Shown here: positions 1 through 10,024 of the stretch, in pieces
Layout: the number at the start of each line of letters is the position of its first letter
Numbering within the stretch: the first letter of the stretch is position 1
Assembly (NCBI GenBank): GCA_015272215.1
Contig: JACYMD010000010.1
Span: forward strand, 1-64,000
Reading direction: 5' to 3'
DNA: 64,000 bases
Origin: Rivularia sp. T60_A2020_040
GTDB taxonomy: Bacteria > Cyanobacteriota > Cyanobacteriia > Cyanobacteriales > Nostocaceae
Position numbers and translations under genes: made by a program
The notes under the pieces: model-generated
Seen by the model: the letters and a program-made list of their open reading frames with translations, nothing else
Told to the model about the DNA's origin: nothing
Databases searched by the model: none

Positions 1-1240
1 CTGGAGTTTGTGGCTCCGGAGTCGGAATAGTTGGCTCCGGAGTCGGAATAGTTGGTTTATCGTTATTAACTGGTGGATTTACAGGAGTTTGTGGTTGTGG
101 TTTATCGTTATTAACTGGTGGATTTACAGGAGTTTGGGGAATCGGTTTATCGTTATTAACTGGTGGATTTGAAGGAGTTTGTGGAATAGGTTTATCGTTA
201 TTAACTGGTGGATTTGAAGGAGTTTGGGGAATCGGTTTATCGTTATTAACTGGTGGATTTGAAGGAGTTTGGGGAATTGGTTTATCGTTATTAACTGGTC
301 GATTTACAGGAGTTTGGGGAATAGGTTTGTTGTTATTAACTGGTGGATTTGTAGGAGTTTGAGGAATAGGTTTATCTTCACTTTCCTCTGTATTATTTAA
401 AAGAATTTCTCCGGTGTCTACCAAAGAATTCACAGGTAAAGCATCCTGAACAACCTCTTCACCTGGCACATCTGAAGAAACAGCAGGACTCAATTGGATA
501 AAAGATGGATTTTCAACAACATTCTCACCTGTAATAGGCAACTGTTTTGACAAAGCTTCAGAGGTTTCTGCTTGAACACTAGCCATCGCAGGGTCTGAAG
601 AAGGTGTATTATTCGGTTTAGTTAAATCAAGTCCGCGCACTAAATCGCTTGTATCGTAAAAACTTCTCAGGTCAAAATTATATAATCCCTGAATTTCTCC
701 CTTAACTAAAACTATCAACTGTCCCGCTTTAAGTACCCGAGAACGAGATTCATCTTGATTAAAAACTTCTATACCGCTATCGGTCAACGAACCAACAACC
801 GTGGTATCTGTTTGCTGATCATAGCGGACAAATAAAGCCGAACCACGAATCGTTGCAGCAGCACTACGAGTCCTAACCTTTGTTTCTCCCCGCCCCGGTG
901 GTATGAGCAATAACACAGTTCCGTTTGACAGTGTAAATGTTCGACTTCGAGGCACAAAGCGAAATACTGCTCTTTCACCAATCCTTGCTAAAGAACCATC
1001 GTTAAAACGCAAATCCACTAAAGAAGCCTTACCCGTGGATAATCCGTCTCCAGGAGTCATAGCGTCTGTTATTTGCGCTCGACGCTTTGGTCGGCTTTGA
1101 GGCATCAATTGTACCCAGTTACGCAGACTCTTAACTACAGCCTGAGTCAAAGGAGTTGAGGCGCTTGCTGGTTGTGATGGAGACATTACCACAACTCCCC
1201 ATAAACTGACAACTACCAAAGGAAATAACTTGCGAAACAT
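1..1240 (-). CDS. FecR-domain-type surface/regulatory protein with Pro-rich 15-aa repeats (C-terminus outside window)
   Basis: Minus-strand reading from ATG at 1240 (MFRKLFPLVVVSLWGVVVMSPSQPASASTPLTQ...) stays open to the window edge. FecR-like core: GDGLSTGKASLVDLRFNDGSLARIGERAVFRF...TVLLLIPPGRGETKVRTRSAAATIRGSALFVRYD. Absent from ORF track because it has no stop in the window. Confidence 0.8.
   Translation of the reverse strand, partial: MFRKLFPLVVVSLWGVVVMSPSQPASASTPLTQAVVKSLRNWVQLMPQSRPKRRAQITDAMTPGDGLSTGKASLVDLRFNDGSLARIGERAVFRFVPRSRTFTLSNGTVLLLIPPGRGETKVRTRSAAATIRGSALFVRYDQQTDTTVVGSLTDSGIEVFNQDESRSRVLKAGQLIVLVKGEIQGLYNFDLRSFYDTSDLVRGLDLTKPNNTPSSDPAMASVQAETSEALSKQLPITGENVVENPSFIQLSPAVSSDVPGEEVVQDALPVNSLVDTGEILLNNTEESEDKPIPQTPTNPPVNNNKPIPQTPVNRPVNNDKPIPQTPSNPPVNNDKPIPQTPSNPPVNNDKPIPQTPSNPPVNNDKPIPQTPVNPPVNNDKPQPQTPVNPPVNNDKPTIPTPEPTIPTPEPQTP
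52..372 (-). repeat. 45-bp tandem coding repeat (15 aa, PVNNDKPIPQTPSNP), about 7 copies
   Basis: Recurrent ggtttatcgttattaactggtggattt(g/a)aaggagtttggggaat at 45-nt spacing, in frame with the FecR-like ORF. Confidence 0.9.
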
Positions 1241-1587
1241 AATTGTGTACGCTGCATAATTTTACAATTACCCCACCAGCCGAGACGACCAGAGGAATAA
1301 ATAGTTCGAGCTTGTAAACTGTTATAACGATTTTCTTTACGTAAATTTGCTTAAATCATCTTCAAAATTAAATATATAAAATAGGCGAATCTACTATATA
1401 GTATTAACTTTAAAATTATTTTGCAAAACAAAAATAAATCTTATCACATAAGTAAATGTGATTAGTTTTATTTATGAAAGGATTTAAATTTGAGTGTAGA
1501 TATTAAAGTTAAGCAAAATTTTCGATTTCATAGAGGACACTCATAGCCCTCACATTTGAATCTAGCCAAGGTAAAACAAGTTTTAGT

Positions 1588-3129
1588 ATGAAATTAAAAG
1601 ACTCGAACAATTTATGGTTTTACGTAATATTTGCCTCCAGTAGCACAATCTGGTGTTGTAGCAGCATAAAAGTGGTAAAAGCTACCGATGTAGACAAGCA
1701 GACAAAACAGGGGGAATATGTATCAAAGATATCATTTTTAGAAGATTCACATCTAATTTCCATTGGCGATCGCGCTAAAGTAAACGATATATCGGTAAAC
1801 TTGCAGCCGTCCATAATTTACACCAACAGCTTTGAAAATAAAACGGAAGGATTAAGTCAGGAGGAACAGAGCATCCTAATTGTAGACGAAGATAATTGTA
1901 GTGGAAGCAAAATGCTCCCTATGACTTCCAAATCTCTACGGGATGCGATTAATTTCCAATACAAGCAAGATACCTTTATAAATCCAGATTTCACAGATTC
2001 AGGATGTGCGGATTTATTAATTTCCAATAGTTCAAATAGGGAATCACCGAGCAATATAATAGAGATAGCGCAAAACGCAGAACCACCATCACCACCATCA
2101 CCACCCACTCCAGAAAACGTTGAAAAAAACCCTCCACCTTTAGATAGTCAGCCAACAGACTTACCAGCACCTTCTCCTGAAGAAATTGAGAAAAAGTTAG
2201 ATTCCCTTAAAAACGAACATTCTAAAAGATTAGAACTATTATTACAGCGACTTGCAGAGAACAAAAAAAAGTCAGAGCAGTCGAACAACGGGGAATTGGG
2301 TATTATTAGAGCGCAGGAAATTCCGATAGAAACACCACAACTTCCAGAGCAAAAACTACCACCACCAACAGAAAAACCTGTAGCAAAGATTAAACCCATA
2401 GGTTATTTATTAGGTAATGTTGGTTACTTTCATACAAGCAATATCTTTTCTTCTGGAACCAATGCAATTGATGATGGTTTAATCTTTACTGGACTGACAC
2501 TTGCCGCAGCACCCTTTAAAATTAGACCGAAAATATACTTAAATGGCTCGATTAATGGCAGCATAATTACATACAGCAACCAGTCGGAATTTAACTATAA
2601 CCAACTAAGATTTAACTTGGGTGTTTTACAGCAGTTGAGCAGTAGAATGTACAGTGAAATTGGATGGAGTAATCAACAATTATTTTATGCAAAAGATAGC
2701 GATAGCTTTAACTTTTCATCAGGAGATAAATTTTTAGATGAAAACTCTTTTCGCTTTTCTTTAGGAAGAAGAGATCCAATCACACCAAAATTGAACTTAG
2801 ATAGCTTCTACGAACTTCGCTTGAGTATTGCAGACCCACCCGAAAAACGCAACCGAATAATTAACTATGCTTGGTTATCTTTAAACTATAATTTACAGCA
2901 GTCATTGCGAATCGGTATCGATTATCAATTTAACTTATCAAACTTTTTAGAACAAAGCAGAGAAGATCAATATCATCGATTATCTGCTAACTTAAAGTAC
3001 CGAATATCAGACCTAAGCAGCATAAACTTACAAAGCGGTTATACTTTAGGTGGTTCCACAAACAACAATATTGACTTTGACGGTTGGTTTTTTAGCGTTA
3101 ATTACAATTTAGATTTAGGAAAGTTTTAA
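1588..3129 (+). CDS. Putative outer-membrane beta-barrel protein with N-terminal Pro-rich/coiled-coil linker
   Basis: Signal-like N-terminus, PPSPPSPPTP linker, C-terminal alternating aromatic strands ending ...FSVNYNLDLGKF. Confidence 0.6.
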   Translation: MKLKDSNNLWFYVIFASSSTIWCCSSIKVVKATDVDKQTKQGEYVSKISFLEDSHLISIGDRAKVNDISVNLQPSIIYTNSFENKTEGLSQEEQSILIVDEDNCSGSKMLPMTSKSLRDAINFQYKQDTFINPDFTDSGCADLLISNSSNRESPSNIIEIAQNAEPPSPPSPPTPENVEKNPPPLDSQPTDLPAPSPEEIEKKLDSLKNEHSKRLELLLQRLAENKKKSEQSNNGELGIIRAQEIPIETPQLPEQKLPPPTEKPVAKIKPIGYLLGNVGYFHTSNIFSSGTNAIDDGLIFTGLTLAAAPFKIRPKIYLNGSINGSIITYSNQSEFNYNQLRFNLGVLQQLSSRMYSEIGWSNQQLFYAKDSDSFNFSSGDKFLDENSFRFSLGRRDPITPKLNLDSFYELRLSIADPPEKRNRIINYAWLSLNYNLQQSLRIGIDYQFNLSNFLEQSREDQYHRLSANLKYRISDLSSINLQSGYTLGGSTNNNIDFDGWFFSVNYNLDLGKF

Positions 3130-3220
3130 AAGAGTTGAGAACAGTTGACAGTTGACAGTTCTTATTTATTTTCCCCTATTACCCATTCCCTATTACCTAT
3201 TACCCATTCCCAATTCCCAA

Positions 3221-4039
3221 TTAAATATAACTAATCCAATCACTCCAACTACCGGGATAAAGTCTACCTGTGTGAATCCCTGCTAATTCTAAGGAAAGTA
3301 AATTAACACAAGCAGTAACACCAGAACCGCAATAAACTATAATTTCTTGATTATGTTCTAATTCTGACCAACGATGGCGCTGCTGTTGTTGTGGAATTAA
3401 ATAACCATACTCGTCGGTAACATCTTTCCAAGGATAATTAAGCGCACCTGGTATATGACCAGCGATTTTATCAATTGGTTCTGTTATACCTTGATAACGA
3501 TCGCTTTCTCTTGAGTCTACTAAAGTTGTTTGAGGTAAATCTTTGCGATTTATTACAGCTTCTCTATCTACTATCATCTGTGGTTGGGGCTGAGGTATAA
3601 ATTTACTATTACGTTGAGAAGGAACCTCTACTGTAACGGGATACTCAGATGCCAGCCATCCACTAAAACCTCCATCTAAAACCGCTACTTGTTCGTGTCC
3701 TAAATAGCGTAATAACCACCATAAACGAGATGCAAAAGCAAAACGAGAATCATCATAAGCTATAACTAAGGTTTGCCCCAAATTTACTCCCATTCCTGAT
3801 AATTTTGCGGCAAATTGATCAATATTCGGTAAAGGATGTCTTCCTCCATGTTTTTGTATACTCGATGAAAGGTCTTGATTTAAATCTAAGTAATAGGAAC
3901 CCGGAATGTGACTTGCTTGATACTCCAGTTTTCCCTGTTGTGGATTAGTTAGAGAAAAACGACAATCAATTACAACAAGATTTTTATCGTTTAAATGTTC
4001 AAAAAGCCATTGATGAGAAGTTACACAAGTGTTTTTCAT
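3221..4039 (-). CDS. Sulfurtransferase (tandem rhodanese)
   Basis: Two rhodanese domains, active-site loop IVYCGSGVTACVN; HIPGSYYLDL motif. Confidence 0.9.
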   Translation of the reverse strand: MKNTCVTSHQWLFEHLNDKNLVVIDCRFSLTNPQQGKLEYQASHIPGSYYLDLNQDLSSSIQKHGGRHPLPNIDQFAAKLSGMGVNLGQTLVIAYDDSRFAFASRLWWLLRYLGHEQVAVLDGGFSGWLASEYPVTVEVPSQRNSKFIPQPQPQMIVDREAVINRKDLPQTTLVDSRESDRYQGITEPIDKIAGHIPGALNYPWKDVTDEYGYLIPQQQQRHRWSELEHNQEIIVYCGSGVTACVNLLSLELAGIHTGRLYPGSWSDWISYI

Positions 4040-4329
4040 GAATTACCTATAAATGCCTATAAATTATTGGCTGAGTTGAATTTTTTATCTAAATTTTTAG
4101 CATACTATAGACCGATCAAAATTTTATAAGTCGGATTTTATAAAATTTGTCAGAGTGTTACAGATATTTCTGGTAAAAACCCAACTTTTAAGAATGCAAA
4201 AGGTTGTTGAGAGGTAGTTTGTTTGAAAATCGTAGCAATCTACATTCCAGAGTGAGGTACTCAGGTAAAATTAATCTGGTGTTTAAACAAAAAATAATCC
4301 AAAATCTAAAATCTAAAATCCAAAATTGA

Positions 4330-5208
4330 ATGTCCGATCAAAATTTTACACCTCAGTTGACAGCAGATGGCTCCAAAACTTTCTTTTCTGAAGAATTTAA
4401 CGAATTATTCCACAGTCATTTTGGAGCGAAACAAGAAAGTTATTTTAAATATGTTGTTCCTACCTTATTAATAGAAAAAGCTCAATTACCAGCTTTACGA
4501 ATATTAGATGTTTGTTATGGACTAGGATACAATACGGCGACCGCTATGCAAAAAATTTGGGAGATTAATCCTAACTGTTATATAGAAGTAATTGCTCTGG
4601 AATTAAATCCAAAAGTACCACAAGCTGCGATTACACATAATTTATTTGACAGTTGCAATACTGATTTGGTAAATATTTTCACAACTTTAGCTTTTGAGCA
4701 CCAAGTACAAACAGAAAAATTCAAAGCCACACTGGTAATTGGTGATGCTAGAGAAAAAATCAACCAAGTGTATCAATCTGGTTTCAAGGCTGACGCAATT
4801 TTTCTTGACCCTTTTTCACCACCTCAGTGTCCTCACTTATGGACTATTGAATTTATTAAACTAGTTTCTCTGTGTTTACAACCAGATGGTTTGTTAGCTA
4901 CTTATTCTTGTGCTGCTGCTGTACGCACGGCATTTTTAAACGCCGGATTAAGTATTGCTTCAACTCCACCCATCGGTAGAAAAACCCCTGGAACCATTGC
5001 CGGATTTAGTTTAAATTCTTCTCCACATCAATTATCTCTTTCCCAACAGCAAAAGGAACATTTACAAACTCGTGCTGCTGTTCCCTACCGAGATTCAGCA
5101 CTAATCGATTCTCCATCTGTGATTATTAAACGTCGCGAATCCGAACAACAAGCTTCTAATTTAGAACCTACTTCACACTGGCGTAAACGCTGGCAGATGG
5201 TAAATTAA
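4330..5208 (+). CDS. MnmC-like (DUF752) SAM-dependent methyltransferase
   Basis: ILDVCYGLGYNTATA SAM motif; DAIFLDPFSPPQCPHLWT typical of MnmC methyltransferase domain. Confidence 0.8.
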   Translation: MSDQNFTPQLTADGSKTFFSEEFNELFHSHFGAKQESYFKYVVPTLLIEKAQLPALRILDVCYGLGYNTATAMQKIWEINPNCYIEVIALELNPKVPQAAITHNLFDSCNTDLVNIFTTLAFEHQVQTEKFKATLVIGDAREKINQVYQSGFKADAIFLDPFSPPQCPHLWTIEFIKLVSLCLQPDGLLATYSCAAAVRTAFLNAGLSIASTPPIGRKTPGTIAGFSLNSSPHQLSLSQQQKEHLQTRAAVPYRDSALIDSPSVIIKRRESEQQASNLEPTSHWRKRWQMVN

Positions 5209-5799
5209 TTGGTATATGAATTGACAGCACCTGCGGTAATTGCTTGTATCCTATCTATCTACCCATAACCGCAACTTCTCCCATTACGTATCCTAAATAT
5301 ATAGTTAAAATTAATACTTATTAAGTAGTATGTACAGCGGAAAATGTTTGATTATGATGTGACTTCAATCACGTTTAATTTGATTGATAATCACTATCAT
5401 AGTGTGTCCGACATGGTTGAATAACTATATTGTTAATTCAGCAAAACTGCTATAAATGCTTTACTTAAAATTATTTACTTTGATAAAAAACGTGAATAAA
5501 TTGATATAAATAACTCTACTTACAGACAATGAAAAAGCTATTATTTCGATAAATTTAGGTGTCAAACCTGGTTTAACATTGGTTTGAATTGACGATATTA
5601 TAATTGTATAATGGGTAAAATTGTCGTCATTTTTATCTATATTATCAAAAAAAACATTAAAAAAAGTTAGTCTTGTATTTTGAGAAAATTATTTAGGCAT
5701 AAATCATAAAAAGCCGATAAAAATGCTTTTTAAAATACGTTCAAGTACTAAACTAGTTTTTGAAACATTGCATTGTTACTATAAAAATGGAGTGCCTTT

Positions 5800-7050
5800 G
5801 TGATTCAATGGAAATCCAATTATACAGGCTCTACCGAGCAAAAAGTTAGTGGGTCAAACCCCACAACCTTATATAATAGAGCTGATAAAAATCATCCCTT
5901 AACAACAGAATCAGAACGTCATACAGAGGAGTTAACCAATCGTGACTTGAAAGTTAAAGAAACTGATAATGAGGATTCTAGTAATTATGTTCGTGTAGAT
6001 GGCGATCGCCACACCAATCGCGATCGCAATTCTCAGATTTCCACAACGTTACAAGTTAAAGGATATCCGCTTTCATGCTTTGAGAATGATGTGCCTAAAG
6101 TTTTAGTAGTTGACGATCATGCTGCGAGTCGGATGACAGCAGTAGCCGTTTTAGGAATGGAAGGCTACGAAGTTATTGAAGCAGACAATGGTTCTGCTGC
6201 GGTGCATTTAGTAGGCGAAAAACAACCGGATTTGATTTTGCTTGATGTAATGATGCCGGAAATGGATGGCTTTGAAGTTTGTGAATTGCTCAAACAGGAC
6301 GAACAAACAAGGTTAATTCCGGTGATTTTCATTACAGCTTTGAACGATAGGCGATCGCGAATCCGGGGAATTGAAGTGGGAGCGGATGATTTCTTAAGCA
6401 AACCTTTTGATAGAGTGGAGTTGGCTGCAAGAGTTAAGTCTTTAGTGCGCCAAAAACGTCTGAATGAAGATTTAGACCACGCTGAAAAAGCGCTGTTTTC
6501 CATTGCTAGAGCCATTGAAAGCCGCGATCCGAATACCGGCGACCATTGCGAACGTTTGGTCAATTTTGGCAAAGCCTTTGGCGAATATTTGGGTCTTTCT
6601 CGCTATCAAATTAGGGATTTGATGTGGGGTGGCTATCTTCACGATATTGGCAAGGTGGGTATTCCCGATTCGGTGTTGCTCAAAAAAGGAAAGTTAACCC
6701 CTGGTGAGTGGGAGGTAATGCGACAGCACGTTTTAATTGGGGAAAGAATCTGTCAGCCATTACGCAGTATGCAGGGAGTAATTCCGATTATCCGCAGCCA
6801 TCACGAACGTTGGGACGGTTCTGGATATCCAGACGGACTCAAACAAGATCAAATACCATTCTTAGCCCAGGTGTTTCAAATTATTGATATTTATGATGCT
6901 TTAACAAGTGAAAGACCTTATAAAAAAGCTTTTACACCATCTGAAGCATTGTTAATTATCAAGGAAGAAACAAACAAAGGCTGGCGTAATCCAAAATTAA
7001 TCCAACAGTTTACTGAATTTATCAGCACCATAAATAACAGCCAGTTGTAA
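5800..7050 (+). CDS. Response regulator with HD-GYP domain
   Basis: Receiver PDLILLDVMMPEMDGFEVC; HD (GYLHDIGKVGIP) and HHERWDGSGYP motifs. Confidence 0.93.
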   Translation: MIQWKSNYTGSTEQKVSGSNPTTLYNRADKNHPLTTESERHTEELTNRDLKVKETDNEDSSNYVRVDGDRHTNRDRNSQISTTLQVKGYPLSCFENDVPKVLVVDDHAASRMTAVAVLGMEGYEVIEADNGSAAVHLVGEKQPDLILLDVMMPEMDGFEVCELLKQDEQTRLIPVIFITALNDRRSRIRGIEVGADDFLSKPFDRVELAARVKSLVRQKRLNEDLDHAEKALFSIARAIESRDPNTGDHCERLVNFGKAFGEYLGLSRYQIRDLMWGGYLHDIGKVGIPDSVLLKKGKLTPGEWEVMRQHVLIGERICQPLRSMQGVIPIIRSHHERWDGSGYPDGLKQDQIPFLAQVFQIIDIYDALTSERPYKKAFTPSEALLIIKEETNKGWRNPKLIQQFTEFISTINNSQL

Positions 7051-7142
7051 GCGAATAACATTTCGGTAAGGCTATGTAATCGGGTATATTTGAGCCGAAA
7101 ATAAAATTCGCATTCGTATTTATTTATAGCTGTTGGCTAATT

Positions 7143-8495
7143 ATGGTAGTTGTAGCAATTTTAGCGGCTGGACGCGGTACAAGAATGAAATCAAACCTAC
7201 CCAAGGTTTTACATTCTGTAGGAGGAAAATCCCTGGTAGAAAGAGTTATTCAAAGTGTTGAACCACTGCAACCAGAACGTCGGATCGCAATCATTGGGTA
7301 TCAAGCCGAACAAGTAAAAACAGCCTTGCAAGCTATTCCCGATTTAGAATTTGTCGAACAAACTGTACAATTGGGAACAGGTCATGCGATTCAGCAGTTA
7401 CTACCTCATCTAGAAGGTTATGAGGGGGATTTGCTGATACTTAATGGTGATGTACCATTATTGCGTGGCGAAACTTTAAAAAACTTCTTACAAATTCACC
7501 AAGAAAATCAAAATGCAGCAACTGTTCTAACAGCAAAACTTCCCAATCCTCAAGGCTACGGACGAGTTTTTTGCGATGATCACAATGTATTACAACAAAT
7601 CGTTGAAGACAAAGATTGTACTGCTGCTCAAAAAGAAAATCAGCGGATTAATGCTGGAGTGTACTGTTTTCGCTGGCAGGATTTAGCAAAAATACTGCCT
7701 CACTTACAAGCAAATAACGCTCAAAAGGAGTATTATCTTACCGATGCTGTGACTCAAGTTGCCCCAGTGATGGCGGTAGATGTAGCAGATTACCAAGAAA
7801 TTGGCGGCATCAACGACCGCTTACAATTATCCGATGCTTACGATATCTTGCAAGTAAGAATCAAACAAAAGTGGATGAAAGCTGGTGTGACTTTGATCGA
7901 CTCCGCGAGTATTACCATCGATGAAACAGTGGAATTAGAACCAGACGTAATCATTGAACCCCAAACTCACTTACGGGGTAATACAGTCATTAAAACAGGA
8001 AGTCATATCGGTCCAGGAAGCTTAATTGAAAATAGTCTAATTGGTGAAAACGTCACCGCCAAATATTCAGTAATTTCCGATAGCGTAGTCCAAAATGGTA
8101 GTCGAATTGGACCATACGCTCACTTACGCGGTCATGCAGAAGTTGGTGAAAACTGCCGTATAGGTAATTTTGTCGAATTGAAAAACACCAAACTAGGCAA
8201 CAATACCAACGCTGCTCACCTCTCTTATCTTGGAGATACAATTACCGGCACCAAAGTAAACATCGGTGCAGGTACAGTTACCGCTAACTACGACGGTGTA
8301 AAAAAACATCAAACTATAATTGGCGATCGCACTAAAACAGGTTCTAATAGCGTTTTAGTTGCACCAATTACCTTGGGTAACGATGTATACGTAGCAGCAG
8401 GTTCAACCATTACAGAAAATGTCCCTGATAATAGCTTAGTCATCGCTCGTCAGCGTCAAGTTGTCAAAGAAGGATGGGAGATGAAAAAGGAATAG
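7143..8495 (+). CDS. glmU: Bifunctional UDP-GlcNAc pyrophosphorylase / GlcN-1-P acetyltransferase
   Basis: [18 protein letters not shown] nucleotidyltransferase motif plus left-handed beta-helix hexapeptides; full length. Confidence 0.97.
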   Translation: MVVVAILAAGRGTRMKSNLPKVLHSVGGKSLVERVIQSVEPLQPERRIAIIGYQAEQVKTALQAIPDLEFVEQTVQLGTGHAIQQLLPHLEGYEGDLLILNGDVPLLRGETLKNFLQIHQENQNAATVLTAKLPNPQGYGRVFCDDHNVLQQIVEDKDCTAAQKENQRINAGVYCFRWQDLAKILPHLQANNAQKEYYLTDAVTQVAPVMAVDVADYQEIGGINDRLQLSDAYDILQVRIKQKWMKAGVTLIDSASITIDETVELEPDVIIEPQTHLRGNTVIKTGSHIGPGSLIENSLIGENVTAKYSVISDSVVQNGSRIGPYAHLRGHAEVGENCRIGNFVELKNTKLGNNTNAAHLSYLGDTITGTKVNIGAGTVTANYDGVKKHQTIIGDRTKTGSNSVLVAPITLGNDVYVAAGSTITENVPDNSLVIARQRQVVKEGWEMKKE

Positions 8496-8521
8496 GAGAC
8501 AAGGGGACAAGGGGGGGAAAT

Positions 8522-8570
8522 TAACTGTCAACTGTCAACTGTCAACTGTCCACTGTCAACTGTTAACTCC
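8522..8570. repeat. Heptameric STRR (CAACTGT/CCACTGT)
   Basis: Direct reading of 7-bp tandem units. Confidence 0.9.
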
Positions 8571-8575
8571 TCACC

Positions 8576-9529
8576 TTAAACCTTTCCTACCTGCATCTCT
8601 TCTGATACTTCTAATGTATCGCCGATATTTTCGCCGTCATGGTAAGCAGCAAGCAATATTTGGCTGGTTTTACCCCAAGCGATTGTTCCTTGAGCATCAA
8701 GGGCGATCGCTCCTAAGTCCCGCTTATTTTCTTGCGATTCAATAAATGAGCGCTCCATGGCATCTTGAAGAGTCATACCGTCACCGACGCGCACTACAAT
8801 TCGAGGTGCTAAACATTCATCGATAATATCTTCTCCAATTCCCGTACAACTTACGGCTGCATCTTTTGTAGCATAATTACCAGCGGGCATGGCAGAATCA
8901 CTGACACGTCCGATGCGTTCAAAACCCTTGCCGCCGGTGGAAGTTCCTGCACAGAGATTTCCTTGAGTATCTAAAGCAACTACGCCAATAGTACCGCGTC
9001 TGGCATTGTTATTTGATACTAATTCCTTTTGAGCTACGACTCCAGCCATTGTTTTCTTAAAATTATCTTGACGCTCCTGTAACCATTCTTCTAAGCGTGT
9101 ATCAGTTAAAGGATTGTAACTAGGAATACCTAATTCCCGCGCCAATTCAGCAGCACCATAATCCGAAAGAACTCGGTCTGGAGAATCTTGTAAACTTAAT
9201 GCTAAATCAATGGGATTTTTAATTCGCGTAATATTAATTACACCGCTAAAACTTTGTGCAGTGCCATTCATGAAAGCGGCACTCATGCGGATTTGACCAT
9301 CGGATTGTAACACTGAACCAGTACCAGCATTAAAACAAGGGTTATCCTCTAACATTTGACAACCTTTAACTACCGCTTCATTGGCGCTAGCCCCTGATAT
9401 CAGCAGAGAATATACTTGTTCAACTACTTGATAAAGAGAGCGGCGTACCGTTTCGACTCCTCCTTTATCTTTAAGAGAGCTACCAGCCCCACCGTGAATA
9501 ATTAATTTAGGTTTCACCAAGAGATTCAT
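8576..9529 (-). CDS. Isoaspartyl peptidase/L-asparaginase (Ntn hydrolase)
   Basis: IHGGAGS N-terminus; RRGTIGVVALDTQGNLCAGTSTGG autoprocessing site. Confidence 0.95.
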   Translation of the reverse strand: MNLLVKPKLIIHGGAGSSLKDKGGVETVRRSLYQVVEQVYSLLISGASANEAVVKGCQMLEDNPCFNAGTGSVLQSDGQIRMSAAFMNGTAQSFSGVINITRIKNPIDLALSLQDSPDRVLSDYGAAELARELGIPSYNPLTDTRLEEWLQERQDNFKKTMAGVVAQKELVSNNNARRGTIGVVALDTQGNLCAGTSTGGKGFERIGRVSDSAMPAGNYATKDAAVSCTGIGEDIIDECLAPRIVVRVGDGMTLQDAMERSFIESQENKRDLGAIALDAQGTIAWGKTSQILLAAYHDGENIGDTLEVSEEMQVGKV

Positions 9530-9670
9530 TTTTGTGATGTTGATTATTTTTGTGTAAATCTGATCAAGCTTAAAGGCTCATTGCTTCTACTTACTGCTGG
9601 AAAATATCAGTAATTATAACTAATTAATAGATTTAATTATCATCTCATTTTTCAGCAATTAATTTTCATT

Positions 9671-9829
9671 TCATTGTTTATTAGCTTCTGAGCGCCGACG
9701 ACGGCAACGTTCAGAACAATATTTTACGTCATCCCAGCAATCTGCCCATTTTTTGCGCCACGTAAAAGGACGCTGACACACTGGACACATTTTGGATGGT
9801 AAATCCGATTTAGAAATCTTGCGTCCCAT
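9671..9829 (-). CDS. DUF2256-type small zinc-binding protein (52 aa)
   Basis: MGRKISKSDLPSKMCPVCQRPFTWRKKWADCWDDVKYCSERCRRRRSEANKQ; CxxC...CxxxC; below ORF-track length cut-off. Confidence 0.85.
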   Translation of the reverse strand: MGRKISKSDLPSKMCPVCQRPFTWRKKWADCWDDVKYCSERCRRRRSEANKQ

Positions 9830-9860
9830 AAGAGTAGTAAGATTTACAGAAATTAATTAT

Positions 9861-9956
9861 AGTTGACAGTGGACAGTGGACAGTTGACAGTGGACAGTGG
9901 ACAGTTGACAGTGGACAGTTGACAGTGGACAGTTGACAGTTGACAGTGGACAGTTG
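9861..9956. repeat. Heptameric STRR with two alternating unit types (TTGACAG/TGGACAG)
   Basis: 13 consecutive 7-bp units read directly. Confidence 0.95.
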
Positions 9957-10024
9957 CATGAAAGCCTCTTGCCTTTTATCAATTACCTATTATTCCCTAT
10001 TGCCTATTCCCTATTGCCTATTGC

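Noticed and set aside
52-372. Regular repeats that could look like a CRISPR array
   Set aside because: Units are contiguous 45-bp in-frame coding repeats with no unique spacers and no cas genes nearby.
784-1100. ORFs 784-981 (-) and 903-1100 (+)
   Set aside because: Both lie inside the FecR-like gene in other frames and show no family signature.
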